Of a DNA stretch of 64,000 bases, positions 43,111-52,329 are shown one piece after another. The translations under genes were made by a program, and so were the position numbers. The DNA comes from Streptomyces sp. ERV7 (GTDB lineage: Bacteria; Actinomycetota; Actinomycetes; Streptomycetales; Streptomycetaceae), in the NCBI RefSeq assembly GCF_001653515.1, contig NZ_LYOY01000040.1:248001-312000 (forward strand). The letters are read 5' to 3'. The notes under the pieces are model-generated. The model made no database searches. It was not told where the DNA came from and was given only the letters and a program-made list of their open reading frames with translations. The number at the start of each line of letters is the position of its first letter. The first letter of the stretch is position 1.

Positions 43111-43467
43111 ATGTTCTTGCTCAAACGCCTGGCGCAACTCGGAGTGACAGCAAGTGCGGCAACAGCCCTCATCGTCGGGCTCTCTGCCAATTCCGAAGCG
43201 GCAAACGGCACTTTGACCCTTACGTATCCCAGGGGCCACACCATCGACGTCACCAACCGGGCCAACTTCATCTGCTTCGGCATCCAGGGTGCGGTGAAGG
43301 CCGACAACAGGACCGACGCATACGCATTCTTCTACGCGGATGGGGTCTGCTCCGGCTCGGCGACCGTGGTCGTCCCACCCAACGGCAGCTCCAGCTTCGC
43401 GCCCCAGAACGGCCTGGTCTTCCGCCCTGTCGCCGACGCTCCCGGACAGGACCGGCCCCACACCTGA
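43111..43467 (+). CDS. Small secreted protein of unknown function
   Basis: A 118-residue exported protein. The signal peptide (MFLLKRLAQLGVTASAATAL) is followed by SANSEAAN with cleavage near residue 31. The mature part is about 87 residues with two cysteines (NFICFGI and DGVCSGS), probably one disulfide, in a beta-rich sequence (GTLTLTYPRGHTIDVTNRAN). I do not recognise the family. The ATG at 43111 is preceded by AAGGAG five bases upstream, a strong site. It is single, with a hairpin about 25 bases after the stop. Confidence 0.75.
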   Translation: MFLLKRLAQLGVTASAATALIVGLSANSEAANGTLTLTYPRGHTIDVTNRANFICFGIQGAVKADNRTDAYAFFYADGVCSGSATVVVPPNGSSSFAPQNGLVFRPVADAPGQDRPHT

Positions 43468-43491
43468 GCTCCACTCCAAGCGTTCACTTGA

Positions 43492-43518
43492 GCCCCCGGT
43501 CGGAGAAGGCCCGGGGGT
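43492..43518 (+). terminator. Hairpin terminator
   Basis: CCCCCGG (43493-43499) pairs with CCGGGGG (43511-43517) with an added G-T pair; it begins 25 bases beyond the secreted-protein stop. Confidence 0.65.
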
Positions 43519-43599
43519 TCAGTGCCGTGCACCGGTATGGATGCATATCGAACGGCGTCGAACTGTGCGGAAACGTCTAAGGTGCGCACCGAGTCGTGA

Positions 43600-43696
43600 T
43601 CATCGGGTGGTCCTGGTGAGGTCTTTGATCCAGATCATCGAGGCGTGCAGGTGGAGACTGGCGAGGTAGCTGTCGGGAGTCTTGTCGTATCGGGTG
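43600..43696 (-). pseudogene. 3' tail of an IS5-type transposase
   Basis: The last about 32 codons of a transposase survive: TRYDKTPDSYLASLHLHASM then IWIKDLTRTTR and a stop (43602-43600). This tail is typical of IS5-group transposases of Streptomyces. Everything upstream is unrelated, so only the end remains. Confidence 0.65.
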
Positions 43697-43826
43697 TCTC
43701 ACCGTCCCAGTTCCCGCCTCCTGGTACGTCACGCTGTGGGGCGGGTGAGGCACGTGGAGGCGACGTGAGCCGACCGGTGCACTGATGTCCGGGCGGGGAC
43801 TCATGGGACATGGCCCGGCACCCGGC

Positions 43827-44489
43827 TCAGGTTCCGGGGAGGATACGGCGCGTTTCGTAGGCCCACATCGCGATCTCGACCCGGTTGCGGGCGCCGAGTT
43901 TGGCCATCAGGCTGGCCAGATGCGTCTTCACCGTGCTGAGGCTGATGTGCAGTGCATCGGCGATCTCGGTGTTGGTCAGCCCGCGGGCGACGGCGAGAAG
44001 CACCTGCTCCTCGCGGGCGGTGACGGGGGAGACCGGCTGGGCCACGGGCCGGCCGGCGGGCAGGTCCGCGAATGCCTGGAGCAGACGGACGGTGACGCTG
44101 GGCGCGATGAGCGCCTCACCGTCGGACGCCGACCGTACGGCCTGGGCCAGAAGGTCTGGTCCCGTGTCCTTGAGGAGGAATCCGCGGGCGCCGGCACGCA
44201 GCGCGCCGTAGACGTACTCGTCGAGGTCGAACGTGGTGATGACGACCACGGCCAGCGGGTCGGCGACGCCCGGGCCGGCGACCAGCCGGGTGGCCTCGAG
44301 CCCGTCGAGTACGGGCATGCGGATGTCGAACAGGCAGACGTCGGGGCGCAGTTCGCGGGCCAGACGTACCGCCTCCCGCCCGTCGGCGGCCTCGCCGACC
44401 ACCTCGATGCCGGGCTGGGCGTTCAGTATGATCCGCAACCCGGTGCGGATGATCGTCTGGTCGTCAGCGACGAGGACGCGAATGGACAC
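43827..44489 (-). CDS. Two-component response regulator, NarL/FixJ (LuxR-type)
   Basis: A 220-residue response regulator. The receiver domain (about 1-120) contains VLVADDQTIIRTGLRIIL, phospho-acceptor Asp55 in CLFDIRMPVLDG, and the conserved Lys of GFLLKDTG. The C-terminal LuxR helix-turn-helix reads VTAREEQVLLAVARGLTNTE, then IADALHISLSTVKTHLASLM. The GTG at 44489 is chosen because the domain begins directly there; a longer frame to 44528 is possible. It overlaps the upstream kinase gene by 26 bases, so the two are co-translated. Its likely targets are its own operon and the divergent MMPL exporter. Confidence 0.92.
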   Translation of the reverse strand: MSIRVLVADDQTIIRTGLRIILNAQPGIEVVGEAADGREAVRLARELRPDVCLFDIRMPVLDGLEATRLVAGPGVADPLAVVVITTFDLDEYVYGALRAGARGFLLKDTGPDLLAQAVRSASDGEALIAPSVTVRLLQAFADLPAGRPVAQPVSPVTAREEQVLLAVARGLTNTEIADALHISLSTVKTHLASLMAKLGARNRVEIAMWAYETRRILPGT

Positions 44490-45636
44490 CGCTCTCGTTC
44501 CTCGCTCTCGGCAGTTCGGCGTCGACATGCCAGCCCCGGTCGGTACCCGGGCCGGCTTGCAGTGTGCCGCCGAGCAGGGTCGCGCGCTCGCGCAGTCCGG
44601 TAAGTCCGTATCCGTCGCGACCCCGGCCGGTGCGCCGGCCGTTGTCGCGCACGCTCACCCGTACCGTGTGCCGTTCCGCGGCGACCCGGACGACGAGCTC
44701 GGTCGCGTCGACCGCATGGCGCAGCGCGTTGGTCACCGACTCCTGCACGATCCGGTAGACGGCCGCGTCCACGGCCGGGGGCAGCGCGTCCAGCTCGCCG
44801 TCGAGCCCCAGGTCGACCCTGAGGCGACCACCCGGGGTGCGCACCAGGCGCTCCAGATCCGCGACTCCGGCAGGGGGCGCCAGCTCGGCGCCGACCCCGC
44901 GGTCGCGCAGCGTGGCGACCATGGCGCGCATTTCCTCCAGCGTGCGCGCCCCTTCCTCCTCTACCCCCTCCAGCGCCTCGACGGCGGCGGACGGGTCGGC
45001 GCCCGCGAGCACCCGGCCCGCCTGGGCGATGATCACCATGGCCGACACGTGGTGGGCCACCGTGTCGTGCAGTTCCCGGGCGAGCTGCTCGCGCTCGCGG
45101 GAGCGCACCTGATCCAACTGCCGCTCGCGAGCGGTCACCCGGAACCGCACGGCAGCCCCGACCACGCCGGGCAGCAGCAGGAAGACGAAGCCCACGACAT
45201 TTTCGACGACCGGGGTCTCGTCCGTGGCGGAACACACGGCGCAGGCGGCGAGGACCGCCGCGCCGCCCAGCACGATCTCCCGTCCCGATCCCCACCGGGG
45301 CAGCGCGTACACCAGCACGAGCACGACCATGCCGGTGTACAGGCCGACGGGCTCGCGCGGTGCGGCGACGAGCGAGGCCACCTGAAGCAGGACCACCGAG
45401 CCGAACGCCAGCGTGGCCATCGCCAACGGGCGGGTCCGGCGCCACAGGGGCAGCAGGCACAGCCATACGGCGAACACCACCGCCACCGGCCGCCACACGA
45501 CGTTCTCGCGCAAGGTGGCCTCCAGCGCCACACCGGCAAGGCCCGCGGCGAGCAGCGCCCAGTCCCGCCGCACCCGGGCGGGCGCGTCGGGCGGCCGGGG
45601 TTCGGTCCACAGGGTTCGCAGGTCGTCTCGGAGCAC
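44464..45636 (-). CDS. Two-component sensor histidine kinase, NarL-partner type
   Basis: A 390-residue membrane kinase. The N-terminal part has about five to six hydrophobic segments (AVVFAVWLCLLPLWRR, GMVVLVLVYALPRW, VVGFVFLLLPGVVGAAVRF) without a large extracellular sensor. The HisKA_3 phospho-acceptor is His190 in ARELHDTVAHHVSAMV. The ATPase domain contains the N-box VTNALRHA and RDNGRRTGRGRDGYGLTGLR. Such kinases sense cell-envelope or membrane-active stress within the membrane. The start is GTG at 45636 with GAGAACC before it. First gene of the operon with the response regulator; it is divergent from the MMPL gene, which suggests control of that exporter. Confidence 0.9.
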   Translation of the reverse strand: MLRDDLRTLWTEPRPPDAPARVRRDWALLAAGLAGVALEATLRENVVWRPVAVVFAVWLCLLPLWRRTRPLAMATLAFGSVVLLQVASLVAAPREPVGLYTGMVVLVLVYALPRWGSGREIVLGGAAVLAACAVCSATDETPVVENVVGFVFLLLPGVVGAAVRFRVTARERQLDQVRSREREQLARELHDTVAHHVSAMVIIAQAGRVLAGADPSAAVEALEGVEEEGARTLEEMRAMVATLRDRGVGAELAPPAGVADLERLVRTPGGRLRVDLGLDGELDALPPAVDAAVYRIVQESVTNALRHAVDATELVVRVAAERHTVRVSVRDNGRRTGRGRDGYGLTGLRERATLLGGTLQAGPGTDRGWHVDAELPRARNESGVHSRPRR

Positions 45637-45812
45637 GGTTCTCAGCCTAGGGACCGCGGCGTGCCGCGCATCGGCCGAAAGGATGGGTCGTCACTCCGCC
45701 CCGGGGCCGACGGATCCGCGGCCCGCGGGCCGATGCCGCGGAGCGCCGTGGCGACGAGCCTCGGCATCGGCGGCCGTACAAGGACGGCCGCCGAGGTGGT
45801 TGGAGGACCCCG

Positions 45813-48083
45813 ATGCTCTCGAAAGCCCTGTTGCGCCTGGGCACAAGCGCCGCCCGCCATCCCTGGCGGGTGATCGCGGCATGGCTGATCACCGCCACGC
45901 TCGCCGTCCTCGCCGCGATCGCCTTCGGCGGGCGGAATGTGGACTCGATGACCGCTCCGGGGCTGGACTCCCAGCAGGCCGCGGAACTGATCGAGCGGGC
46001 CGGCACCGGCCAGGAGGGGATGACCGCCCAAGTGGTCGTCACCCCCCTCGACGGCGGTGCGAAGTTCTTCGACCACGGCAGCGCGCGCACCGCTCTCACG
46101 CGGCTGCAGACCGAGGTGAAGCGGCTGCCGCACGTGCTCGGCACGAGCGACCCGGCGAGGGCACTCGACGTACGTGGGGACACCGCCGTGCGCGGCGGCC
46201 TTGTCTCGGCCGACGGGCGGATCGCAGTCGTCCGGGTGCAGTATCCCGACCAGAGCCGACTGTCGGCCAAAGACCTCGACGCCCTCGTCGATCTCGGCGA
46301 CCGGCTGCGCGCCGAGCTGCCCCTGCGCATCGAGATGGGCGGGAACCTCTTCTACGCCTTCTCCGACCCCGACGGCGGCGCGAGCGAGCTGATCGGCATC
46401 CTCGCCGCGGCCACGATCCTGTTCCTGGCGTTCGGTTCGCTCGTCGCCGCCGCGCTGCCGATCGGCATGGCGGTCTTCGGCCTGACCATCGGAGTTGCCA
46501 CGATGACGGTACTGGCGGGGGTGACGGACGTCCCGACCTTCGCCCCCGTCCTGGGCAGCATGGTCGGGCTCGGAGTGGGCATCGACTACGCGCTGTTCGT
46601 GCTCGCCAGGCACCGGGAGTACCTCGCGCGCGGGCTCGATCCCCACGAGGCGGCGGGGCGAGCGGTGGCCACGGCGGGAAGGCCCGTGGTCTTCGCCGGC
46701 GGCGTCGTGGTCGTATCGATCCTCGGCCTGGCGGTCGCGAACGTGCCGTTCATGACGGTGGGCGGGCTCGCCGTCTCGATCGTCGTTCTGACCATGGTGG
46801 TCGCGTCGGTGACGCTTCTGCCGGCCTTCCTCGGCGCCGCCGGCCCACGCCTGGGCCGGGCCGGCCGGATCGGCAGGGCTCTGCAGACCGGGAAGCTGGG
46901 CCGACTCGCACGGCGGCGGAACACGGCGGCGGGCGCCGCTCCCGCCGCCGGTTGGCGGCGCTGGATCGGGCACGTCAGCCGGCACCCGGTGCTGTACGCG
47001 ATCGGCGCGGCGGGGCTCCTGCTGACCGCGACGCTGCCCGTGCTCGGCCTGCGCGTCGGCCTGCCCGACGACGGCTCACTGCCCCACAGCCGTACCGAGC
47101 GCCGCGCCTACGACCTCGTCGCCGAGGGATTCGGCCCGGGCACCAACGGTCCCCTCGTCATCGCCGCGGACCCCGCCGGTGATCCGGGAGTGCTGGACCG
47201 ACTCGTCGGGGCGGTCGCGGCGGATCCGGGCATCGCATCCGTCGCGCCGACGCACATCGACCGGGCCACCGGCATCGCGACCCTCGTGGTGTTCCCGACC
47301 ACCAGCCCTCAGGACAAGGCCACGGCCGACACCCTCGCCCGGCTGCGCACCGACGTGCTGCCCACGGCGATCGGGCACGGCCCGGCCAGGGCCCACGTCG
47401 GCGGCGCCACCGCGAGCCTGTCCGACGTGGGCCGACGCACCAGCCAACGCCTGCCGGTGCTCGTCGCCGCCGTGCTGGCGATGTCGTTCCTGCTGCTGAT
47501 GCTGGTCTTCCGCTCGATACTCGTACCGCTCAAGGCGGTACTGCTGAATCTGCTGAGCATCGGCGCGGCCTACGGCATCATGGTCGCGGTCTTCCAGTGG
47601 GGCTGGGGAGGCGCACTCATCGGTCTGGAAGCGACGGTTCCGATCGTGTCGTTCATCCCGATGTTCCTCTTCGCCATCCTGTTCGGCCTGTCGATGGACT
47701 ACGAGGTATTCCTCCTCTCCCGTGTACGCGAGGAGTACCTGCGCACCGGCGACAACGGCACGGCGATCGTCGAGGGCGTCTCGGGCACCGCCCGGATCAT
47801 CACCTCGGCCGCCCTCATCATGGTGGCGGTCTTCCTGTCCTTCGCCGTCGCCAACGACCCCTCCACCAAGATGTTCGGGCTCGGCCTGGCCACCGCGATC
47901 TTCATCGACGCCACGGTCGTACGCATGGTGCTGGTACCGGCGACCATGACACTCCTCGGCCGGACCAACTGGTGGCTGCCGAAGTGGCTGGACCGGATGC
48001 TTCCCCGCGGCCCGGTCGGCACCGACGACCCCGACGCGGAATCCACGGGTGAGGCCCCGCGTCCACGGCTGGCCGACCGTTGA
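45813..48083 (+). CDS. MMPL family RND-type exporter
   Basis: A 756-residue polytopic transporter of the MMPL family. There is an N-terminal helix (WRVIAAWLITATLAVLAAIA), a first extracellular loop of about 150 residues, and a block of helices with VGLGVGIDYALFVLARHREY. A central charged loop (about 350-385) follows, then a second loop and block with LFGLSMDYEVFLLSRVREEY and TSAALIMVAVFLSFAV. The Asp-Tyr pairs in both blocks are the proton-relay motif of the family. It probably exports a lipid or hydrophobic natural product using the proton gradient. The ATG at 45813 follows GGAGG at seven bases. It is divergent from the kinase operon, 176 bases away. Confidence 0.93.
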   Translation: MLSKALLRLGTSAARHPWRVIAAWLITATLAVLAAIAFGGRNVDSMTAPGLDSQQAAELIERAGTGQEGMTAQVVVTPLDGGAKFFDHGSARTALTRLQTEVKRLPHVLGTSDPARALDVRGDTAVRGGLVSADGRIAVVRVQYPDQSRLSAKDLDALVDLGDRLRAELPLRIEMGGNLFYAFSDPDGGASELIGILAAATILFLAFGSLVAAALPIGMAVFGLTIGVATMTVLAGVTDVPTFAPVLGSMVGLGVGIDYALFVLARHREYLARGLDPHEAAGRAVATAGRPVVFAGGVVVVSILGLAVANVPFMTVGGLAVSIVVLTMVVASVTLLPAFLGAAGPRLGRAGRIGRALQTGKLGRLARRRNTAAGAAPAAGWRRWIGHVSRHPVLYAIGAAGLLLTATLPVLGLRVGLPDDGSLPHSRTERRAYDLVAEGFGPGTNGPLVIAADPAGDPGVLDRLVGAVAADPGIASVAPTHIDRATGIATLVVFPTTSPQDKATADTLARLRTDVLPTAIGHGPARAHVGGATASLSDVGRRTSQRLPVLVAAVLAMSFLLLMLVFRSILVPLKAVLLNLLSIGAAYGIMVAVFQWGWGGALIGLEATVPIVSFIPMFLFAILFGLSMDYEVFLLSRVREEYLRTGDNGTAIVEGVSGTARIITSAALIMVAVFLSFAVANDPSTKMFGLGLATAIFIDATVVRMVLVPATMTLLGRTNWWLPKWLDRMLPRGPVGTDDPDAESTGEAPRPRLADR

Positions 48084-48097
48084 CTCAACTCCTGCCC

Positions 48098-48590
48098 GGC
48101 GGAGGAAGCCGCTGCCTGCTATGCACAGGCCGTCCGGACATGGGGGCGCGCCCACATCCCCGCCGACGTCGACGTGGAGCACTTCAACCGCCTGGCACAG
48201 CAACTGATCGACGCCGCCGACGCCGACGCACTACCTCTGTTCGCCGGCTGGCGCGCGCAACCCTGCCCCGGCAACGACCCGGTCGGTGCGGCTATGCAGC
48301 GCATACACGTACTGCGGGAACACCGTGGCGCCTGCCATCTGACGGCCGTGCGCCTGTCCGGGTTGAGCGCACGAGCGGCCATGGCCATCAACCTCGGCGC
48401 CCCGCAGGCAACCCGCTACGGCTGGCACGAGCCACACCCCACCACCGCAGGTCTGATCCCCCGGTGGCAGCGTGCCGAGCAGCTCACCGATGAGCTGCAG
48501 GCGCCGCTCTACGCCAGCCTGAGCGACCGGCAACGTACCGAATTCGCCCAGCTCGTCAATGCGTTGACCGCCCCCTGCCCCTGTGAGTAG
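48098..48590 (+). pseudogene. 5'-truncated SCO6745-family gene
   Basis: The frame has clear family similarity (RTWGRAHIPADVDVEHFNRL, MQRIHVLREHRGACHLTAVR, RAEQLTDELQAPLYASLSDR) and ends naturally at 48590. It begins only 15 bases after the MMPL stop, with no ATG and no signal for the first about 110 residues of the family. The only usable start would be GTG 48174 without a ribosome-binding site. It is thus probably a fragment fused behind the exporter gene. The intact paralogue is at 20696-21523, with the shared LREHRG and LTDEL blocks. Confidence 0.6.
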
Positions 48591-48684
48591 AAAGCCTCTC
48601 GGAGGTGCCCGCCCAGGCCCGGCGCGCGTCTTGCCTGGTGGAATAGTGCGCGCCAGCGCCACAGGGCGCGCCAGGATTGCGGCC

Positions 48685-49287
48685 ATGCTGATCACTCATG
48701 AGGGTTGTTCGCCGACGGTCCACCCCACGGCCTATGTTGCTCCCACCGCCACACTGTGCGGGGATGTGCACGTGGGTGCCGGGTGCCGGGTGCTGTTTGG
48801 TGCGGTGCTCACCGCCGAGGGCGGGCCAGTGGAGCTGGGCGAGGCCAGCATCGTCATGGAGAACGCGGTCCTGCGTGGCACCCGACGGGATCCGCTGATT
48901 CTGGGACAGCAGGTCCTGGTCGGCCCCACCTCGTACCTGACGGGCTGCCGGGTCGAGGACGAGGTTTTCCTGGCAACCGGCAGCCGCGTCTTCAACGGAG
49001 CACGGATCGGGACCCGCTCGGAGGTGCGGATCAACGGCATCGTGCACGTACGCACTGTGCTGCCGGCCGACTCCATGGTGCCCATCGGCTGGGTCGCCGT
49101 CGGTGACCCGGTACGGATCCTTCCGCCGGAGGACCACGACGGGATCTGGGGGGTGCAGAAGAATCTGGACTTCCCCGGCTATGTCTTCGGCCTGGACCGC
49201 CCGGCCGACGGCGAGAGCCTGATGCCGGCCATCTCCGAGCGCTTCGGCCGCGGCCTCGGCCGCCACAGCAACGACCGAGAGATCTGA
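48685..49287 (+). CDS. Gamma-carbonic-anhydrase-like left-handed beta-helix protein
   Basis: A 200-residue protein built on hexapeptide repeats (PTVHPTAYVAPTATLCGDVH, VGAGCRVLFGAVLTAEGGPV, ASIVMENAVLRG, QVLVGPTSYLTGCRVEDEVF, LATGSRVFNGARIGTRSEV). This gives the left-handed helix of the gamma-carbonic anhydrase/YrdA group. Key zinc histidines of true carbonic anhydrases are not all evident: positions usually His are Pro-Thr and Gly-Cys here, so activity is uncertain. The ATG at 48685 follows AGGA at about nine bases. The C-terminal tail after residue 160 is extended and polar. Single gene. Confidence 0.8.
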   Translation: MLITHEGCSPTVHPTAYVAPTATLCGDVHVGAGCRVLFGAVLTAEGGPVELGEASIVMENAVLRGTRRDPLILGQQVLVGPTSYLTGCRVEDEVFLATGSRVFNGARIGTRSEVRINGIVHVRTVLPADSMVPIGWVAVGDPVRILPPEDHDGIWGVQKNLDFPGYVFGLDRPADGESLMPAISERFGRGLGRHSNDREI

Positions 49288-49400
49288 GCCCCGCCGGTTT
49301 TCCGTACGCGATGACGCTCGTGACCTGTATTCGTCGGCGAGTGATCCCCTCGGCGTAGGCGCGGCATGATGTGACGATGCGCATGAGCCCGTACCGTTTC

Positions 49401-49495
49401 GATGGAGACTCGCAGGTGACCAGGGTCTGCTGGCGTCGGATGGGGGTGTAGAAGCGGACCTGGAAGTCGGCCCAGCCGCGTTCGTCCTGCGAGCT
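49401..49495 (-). pseudogene. Short transposase fragment, IS701-like
   Basis: About 31 codons read SSQDERGWADFQVRFYTPIR then RQQTLVTCES, resembling the GWADFQVR-x-x-x-AIRRH-x-x-LV block near the end of IS701-type transposases. No ends or further sequence remain. Confidence 0.45.
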
Positions 49496-49508
49496 CTAAG
49501 CTGGCACG

Positions 49509-50315
49509 ATGATCGAAGACGGTGCCACGGACCAGGGCAGTGTGACGACCGTGCGGCGCGTCGGTGAGACGATCCGACGGCCGGTCGGCGAGTGGACGCC
49601 GGCAGTGCACGCTCTGTTGGCTCACCTGGAGGCGGCGGGCTTTAGCCGGGCCCCGCGGGCCCTGGGCACCGACGGCGCCGATGAGGTCGTATCACTGCTG
49701 CATGGCGAACCGGCTTTCAGCCCCTGGCCCCCGGCCCTGCGGTCGACCGCCGGCATCCGGGAACTAGGACGCTGGCTGCGCGAGTACCACGCAGCGGTCC
49801 GCGGCTTCCGTCCCCCCGCTGACGCGCGCTGGCGCGGGCAGGAGGAGGCGTGGCGGCCCGACATGATCATCCGGCACGGCGACCTGGGCCCGTGGAACTC
49901 CATCTGGAACGGTAACCAGCTGGTCGGCTTCATCGACTGGGACTTCGCCGCGCCCGGTCACGCCCTCGACGACCTCGCGCAACTCGCCTGGTACGCCGTA
50001 CCTCTGCGCCCCGTCGAGCAGCAGCGAAGGGAAACGATCACTGGGGACCATACGCTGCGAAGCCGCCTCGACGCCCTGTGCGCCGCCTACCGTGCACGCC
50101 CGGGGGCCGTCCTGGACGCGCTGGACGCCCTCCAGTCCCGGGAGGCGGCGCGCATCCAACGGCTAGGCGGCCTGGGCCAGGAGCCGTGGGCGACGTTCCT
50201 CGCCCGGGGTGACGTGGCCGAGATGAGGGCCGAGCGCTCCTGGCTCCGGTCGAACCGCACCGCTCTCCTCGGCGGCCCGGCCCCGACTCGGACGGTGTCC
50301 CACCGGGTGGTGTAG
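49509..50315 (+). CDS. Aminoglycoside-phosphotransferase-fold kinase
   Basis: A 268-residue protein of the APH/choline-kinase superfamily. The catalytic loop is IRHGDLGPWNSIW with Asp125 and the metal-binding Asp143 is in VGFIDWDFAAPGHALDDLAQ. The N-terminal lobe is short and poorly conserved, as usual. Such proteins phosphorylate small molecules (antibiotics, sugars, homoserine); nothing here shows which. Whether it gives drug resistance cannot be judged. The ATG at 49509 has no Shine-Dalgarno; TAAGCT six bases upstream would give a leaderless transcript. Single gene. Confidence 0.83.
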   Translation: MIEDGATDQGSVTTVRRVGETIRRPVGEWTPAVHALLAHLEAAGFSRAPRALGTDGADEVVSLLHGEPAFSPWPPALRSTAGIRELGRWLREYHAAVRGFRPPADARWRGQEEAWRPDMIIRHGDLGPWNSIWNGNQLVGFIDWDFAAPGHALDDLAQLAWYAVPLRPVEQQRRETITGDHTLRSRLDALCAAYRARPGAVLDALDALQSREAARIQRLGGLGQEPWATFLARGDVAEMRAERSWLRSNRTALLGGPAPTRTVSHRVV

Positions 50316-50456
50316 CAGCGATCACTTCTCGCGACTTGCTGCCACCACATCGCGCTACTCACCGCTCTGCGGGACGCGATCCGCACACCGGACCCGCGGT
50401 CGACGGCAGCCACCCCCAGCCCTGGCAACCATCCGGCCCTGTTTATGATCACGCCC

Positions 50457-50810
50457 ATGGCACTCGAATGGGAACAGATCATCGTCGACTCCTCCGACCC
50501 CATCGCCCTCGGGCACTGGTGGGCCGAGGCTCTCGGCTGGGTAGTGGTCGACGAATCCGAGGAGATCATCGAGATCCGGCCTGAGCCGGACCAGATGCCG
50601 GGGCTGCTCTTCGTGCCTGTCCCCGAGGGCAAGACGTCGAAGAACCGGCTCCACCCCGACTTCCGCCCCGACGACCAGGAGGCCGAGGTCACCCGGCTGC
50701 TCTCCCTCGGTGCCCGGCGCGCCGACACCGCGCAGGGCGATCAGCACTGGGTGACCCTCCTCGACCCGGAGGGCAACGAATTCTGTGTCCTGGGTGAGCG
50801 GAAGAGCTGA
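50457..50810 (+). CDS. VOC-superfamily (glyoxalase/bleomycin-resistance fold) protein
   Basis: A 117-residue protein of the vicinal-oxygen-chelate fold, one of the short glyoxalase-like types. Landmarks are an N-terminal EQIIVDSSDPIALGHWWAEA, LGWVVVDESE, NRLHPDFRPDDQEAEVTRLL and the final HWVTLLDPEGNEFCVLGE. Such proteins bind or convert small molecules, or sequester drugs; the ligand is unknown. The ATG at 50457 is preferred over 50445 because TATGAT at 50444-50449 is a good -10 seven bases ahead, indicating a leaderless mRNA. Single gene. Confidence 0.83.
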   Translation: MALEWEQIIVDSSDPIALGHWWAEALGWVVVDESEEIIEIRPEPDQMPGLLFVPVPEGKTSKNRLHPDFRPDDQEAEVTRLLSLGARRADTAQGDQHWVTLLDPEGNEFCVLGERKS

Positions 50811-50889
50811 GCTAGGCCGGGCAGCCGTTCGGGCGAAGGTGCCGGACGGCTTGATCATGTCCCCGGTGATGGTGCAGCGGCGGGGAGTT

Positions 50890-50977
50890 CGTGTCGGGAG
50901 TCGTGGGCGGTGTAGATCCTGTCCATGCTGTCGACGGAGAGGTAGCGGCGGCCGCAGGCGATCCATTCGTCGTGCTC
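50890..50977 (-). pseudogene. Transposase tail, possibly IS256-like
   Basis: The minus frame reads EHDEWIACGRRYLSVDSMDR then a stop soon after. It resembles the E-x-x-DEW-x-x-x-RRY-x-S C-terminus of mutator-type (IS256) transposases. Very short; low certainty. The whole gap 50811-51219 holds only this and the next relic. Confidence 0.35.
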
Positions 50978-51006
50978 TATGTTCCTTCCTGGGTCCGCCC
51001 CAGCCG

Positions 51007-51159
51007 TTCCGCCGCTTCTACGACAGGAAGAGAGCCGAGGGCAGACGCCACATCCAGGCAGTCCTCGCGCTCGTCCGTCGCAGCGTCAACGTTCTGTGGG
51101 CCCTGATCCGTGACCGGCGGTGCTACACCGTCACGCCACCAGCCGCCTCAGCCACTTGA
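51007..51159 (+). pseudogene. 3' tail of an IS110-type transposase
   Basis: Fifty codons give FRRFYDRKRAEGRRHIQAVL and ALVRRSVNVLWALIRDRRCY followed by a stop, the typical C-terminal region of IS110-family transposases (Y-x-RKRAEGK-H-x-QA-x-x-ALARR). The catalytic N-terminal DEDD part is absent. Confidence 0.65.
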
Positions 51160-51219
51160 ATTCCAGATGGGGAAGCATCTCCCTGAGGCGGACACCGGTT
51201 CGTTCCTTATGCTGGCGGC

Positions 51220-52206
51220 ATGATCGATGTGCCGATATCAGCGCTGGAAGTCGCGGTGGTCGAGTCTGGGACCCGTGGCGTGGAGACCCTGCGGGACACC
51301 GCCACCTTTGCCCGCAGGCTCGAACTGCTGGGGTATCACCGGATCTGGTACGCCGAGCACCACCATTCACCGGCGATCGGCGCGTTCCCGCCCGTGGTGC
51401 TGATCGCTCACGCGGCGGCTTCGACCTCGTCGATCCGGCTCGGGTCGGGCGGGGTGCTGGCGCCCAACCATGCGCCCCTCATGTTGGCGGAGCAGTTCGC
51501 GACACTGGCCGCGTTGCACGAGGACCGCATCGACCTGGGTATCGGCCGCGGCCCGGGCACCTTCGACGAGGCCACCGCGCGCGCGTTGCGCCGCGGGGCC
51601 GGGCCGGCGACGGACGCGCAGTACCACGATGACGTGGCTGCGGTCCTGTCCTTCCTGGTCGACGAGATGGCACTGGGCGCCCTGCCGGAGCCTTGGCTGT
51701 TGTGCTCCAGTACCGCGGGCGCCGCCCTGGCCGCGCGACTGGGCCTGCCGATCGCCGTCGCCCACCACATCCGGCCCGACAGCACCTTCGCGGTGCTGGA
51801 GCGCTACCGTGCCGACTTCATCGCGTCCCCGTGGTGTGAGCAGCCCCGGGTTGTGGTGTGCGTGGAGGCGATATGCGCGGAGACGGAGCAGGAAGCGGCG
51901 TGGCGGGCCGGTCCCATGGACGTCGTCAAGGCCGGGCTGCTCAAGGGGTTGAGTGACATTCCCTTCCCCACGCCCGCGGATGCCGCAGCCCATCGGTTCA
52001 CGGCGGAGGAACGGCAGGCGCTTGACGGTTTCCGTGCACAGCAGGCGTGCGGGACGCCCGAGGCCGTCGTTGGCCGGCTCGCACAACTGGCTGCCGAGAC
52101 CGGAGCGGACGAACTCATGCTGACCACACCCGTCTACGACATCGACGCCCGGGTGCGCTCCTACGACCTCATCAAGAAGCACTGCGAGGCCACGAAAGCA
52201 CCGTGA
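51220..52206 (+). CDS. LLM-class flavin-dependent oxidoreductase (luciferase-like)
   Basis: A 328-residue enzyme of the bacterial luciferase-like monooxygenase family. Landmarks are LEVAVVESGTRGVETLRDTA, LGYHRIWYAEHHHSPAIGAF (the W-x-E-H-H signature), RLGSGGVLAPNHAPLMLAEQ, RIDLGIGRGPGTFDEATARA and a late GTPEAVVGRLAQLAAETGAD. It uses reduced FMN or F420 with oxygen or for hydride transfer; the substrate is unknown. The ATG at 51220 has no ribosome-binding site; TATGCT (51208-51213) lies six bases before it, so the transcript is probably leaderless. It ends before a strong terminator. Confidence 0.9.
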   Translation: MIDVPISALEVAVVESGTRGVETLRDTATFARRLELLGYHRIWYAEHHHSPAIGAFPPVVLIAHAAASTSSIRLGSGGVLAPNHAPLMLAEQFATLAALHEDRIDLGIGRGPGTFDEATARALRRGAGPATDAQYHDDVAAVLSFLVDEMALGALPEPWLLCSSTAGAALAARLGLPIAVAHHIRPDSTFAVLERYRADFIASPWCEQPRVVVCVEAICAETEQEAAWRAGPMDVVKAGLLKGLSDIPFPTPADAAAHRFTAEERQALDGFRAQQACGTPEAVVGRLAQLAAETGADELMLTTPVYDIDARVRSYDLIKKHCEATKAP

Positions 52207-52329
52207 CAACCGCGCGGCACCGCACCGCACTGTCCTGACCCGCCCGCCACAACTGCCTCGCGCACCGGGATCGAGTCGTGGCGGAAGGGTCAGGTCGGAC
52301 AACGTGACAGGGGCCGCCCGCGCTGACTT

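Noticed and set aside
45642..46985. 447-codon minus frame opposite the MMPL exporter
   Set aside because: Antisense shadow rich in Asp, Arg, Gly and His; no motif and no ribosome-binding site.
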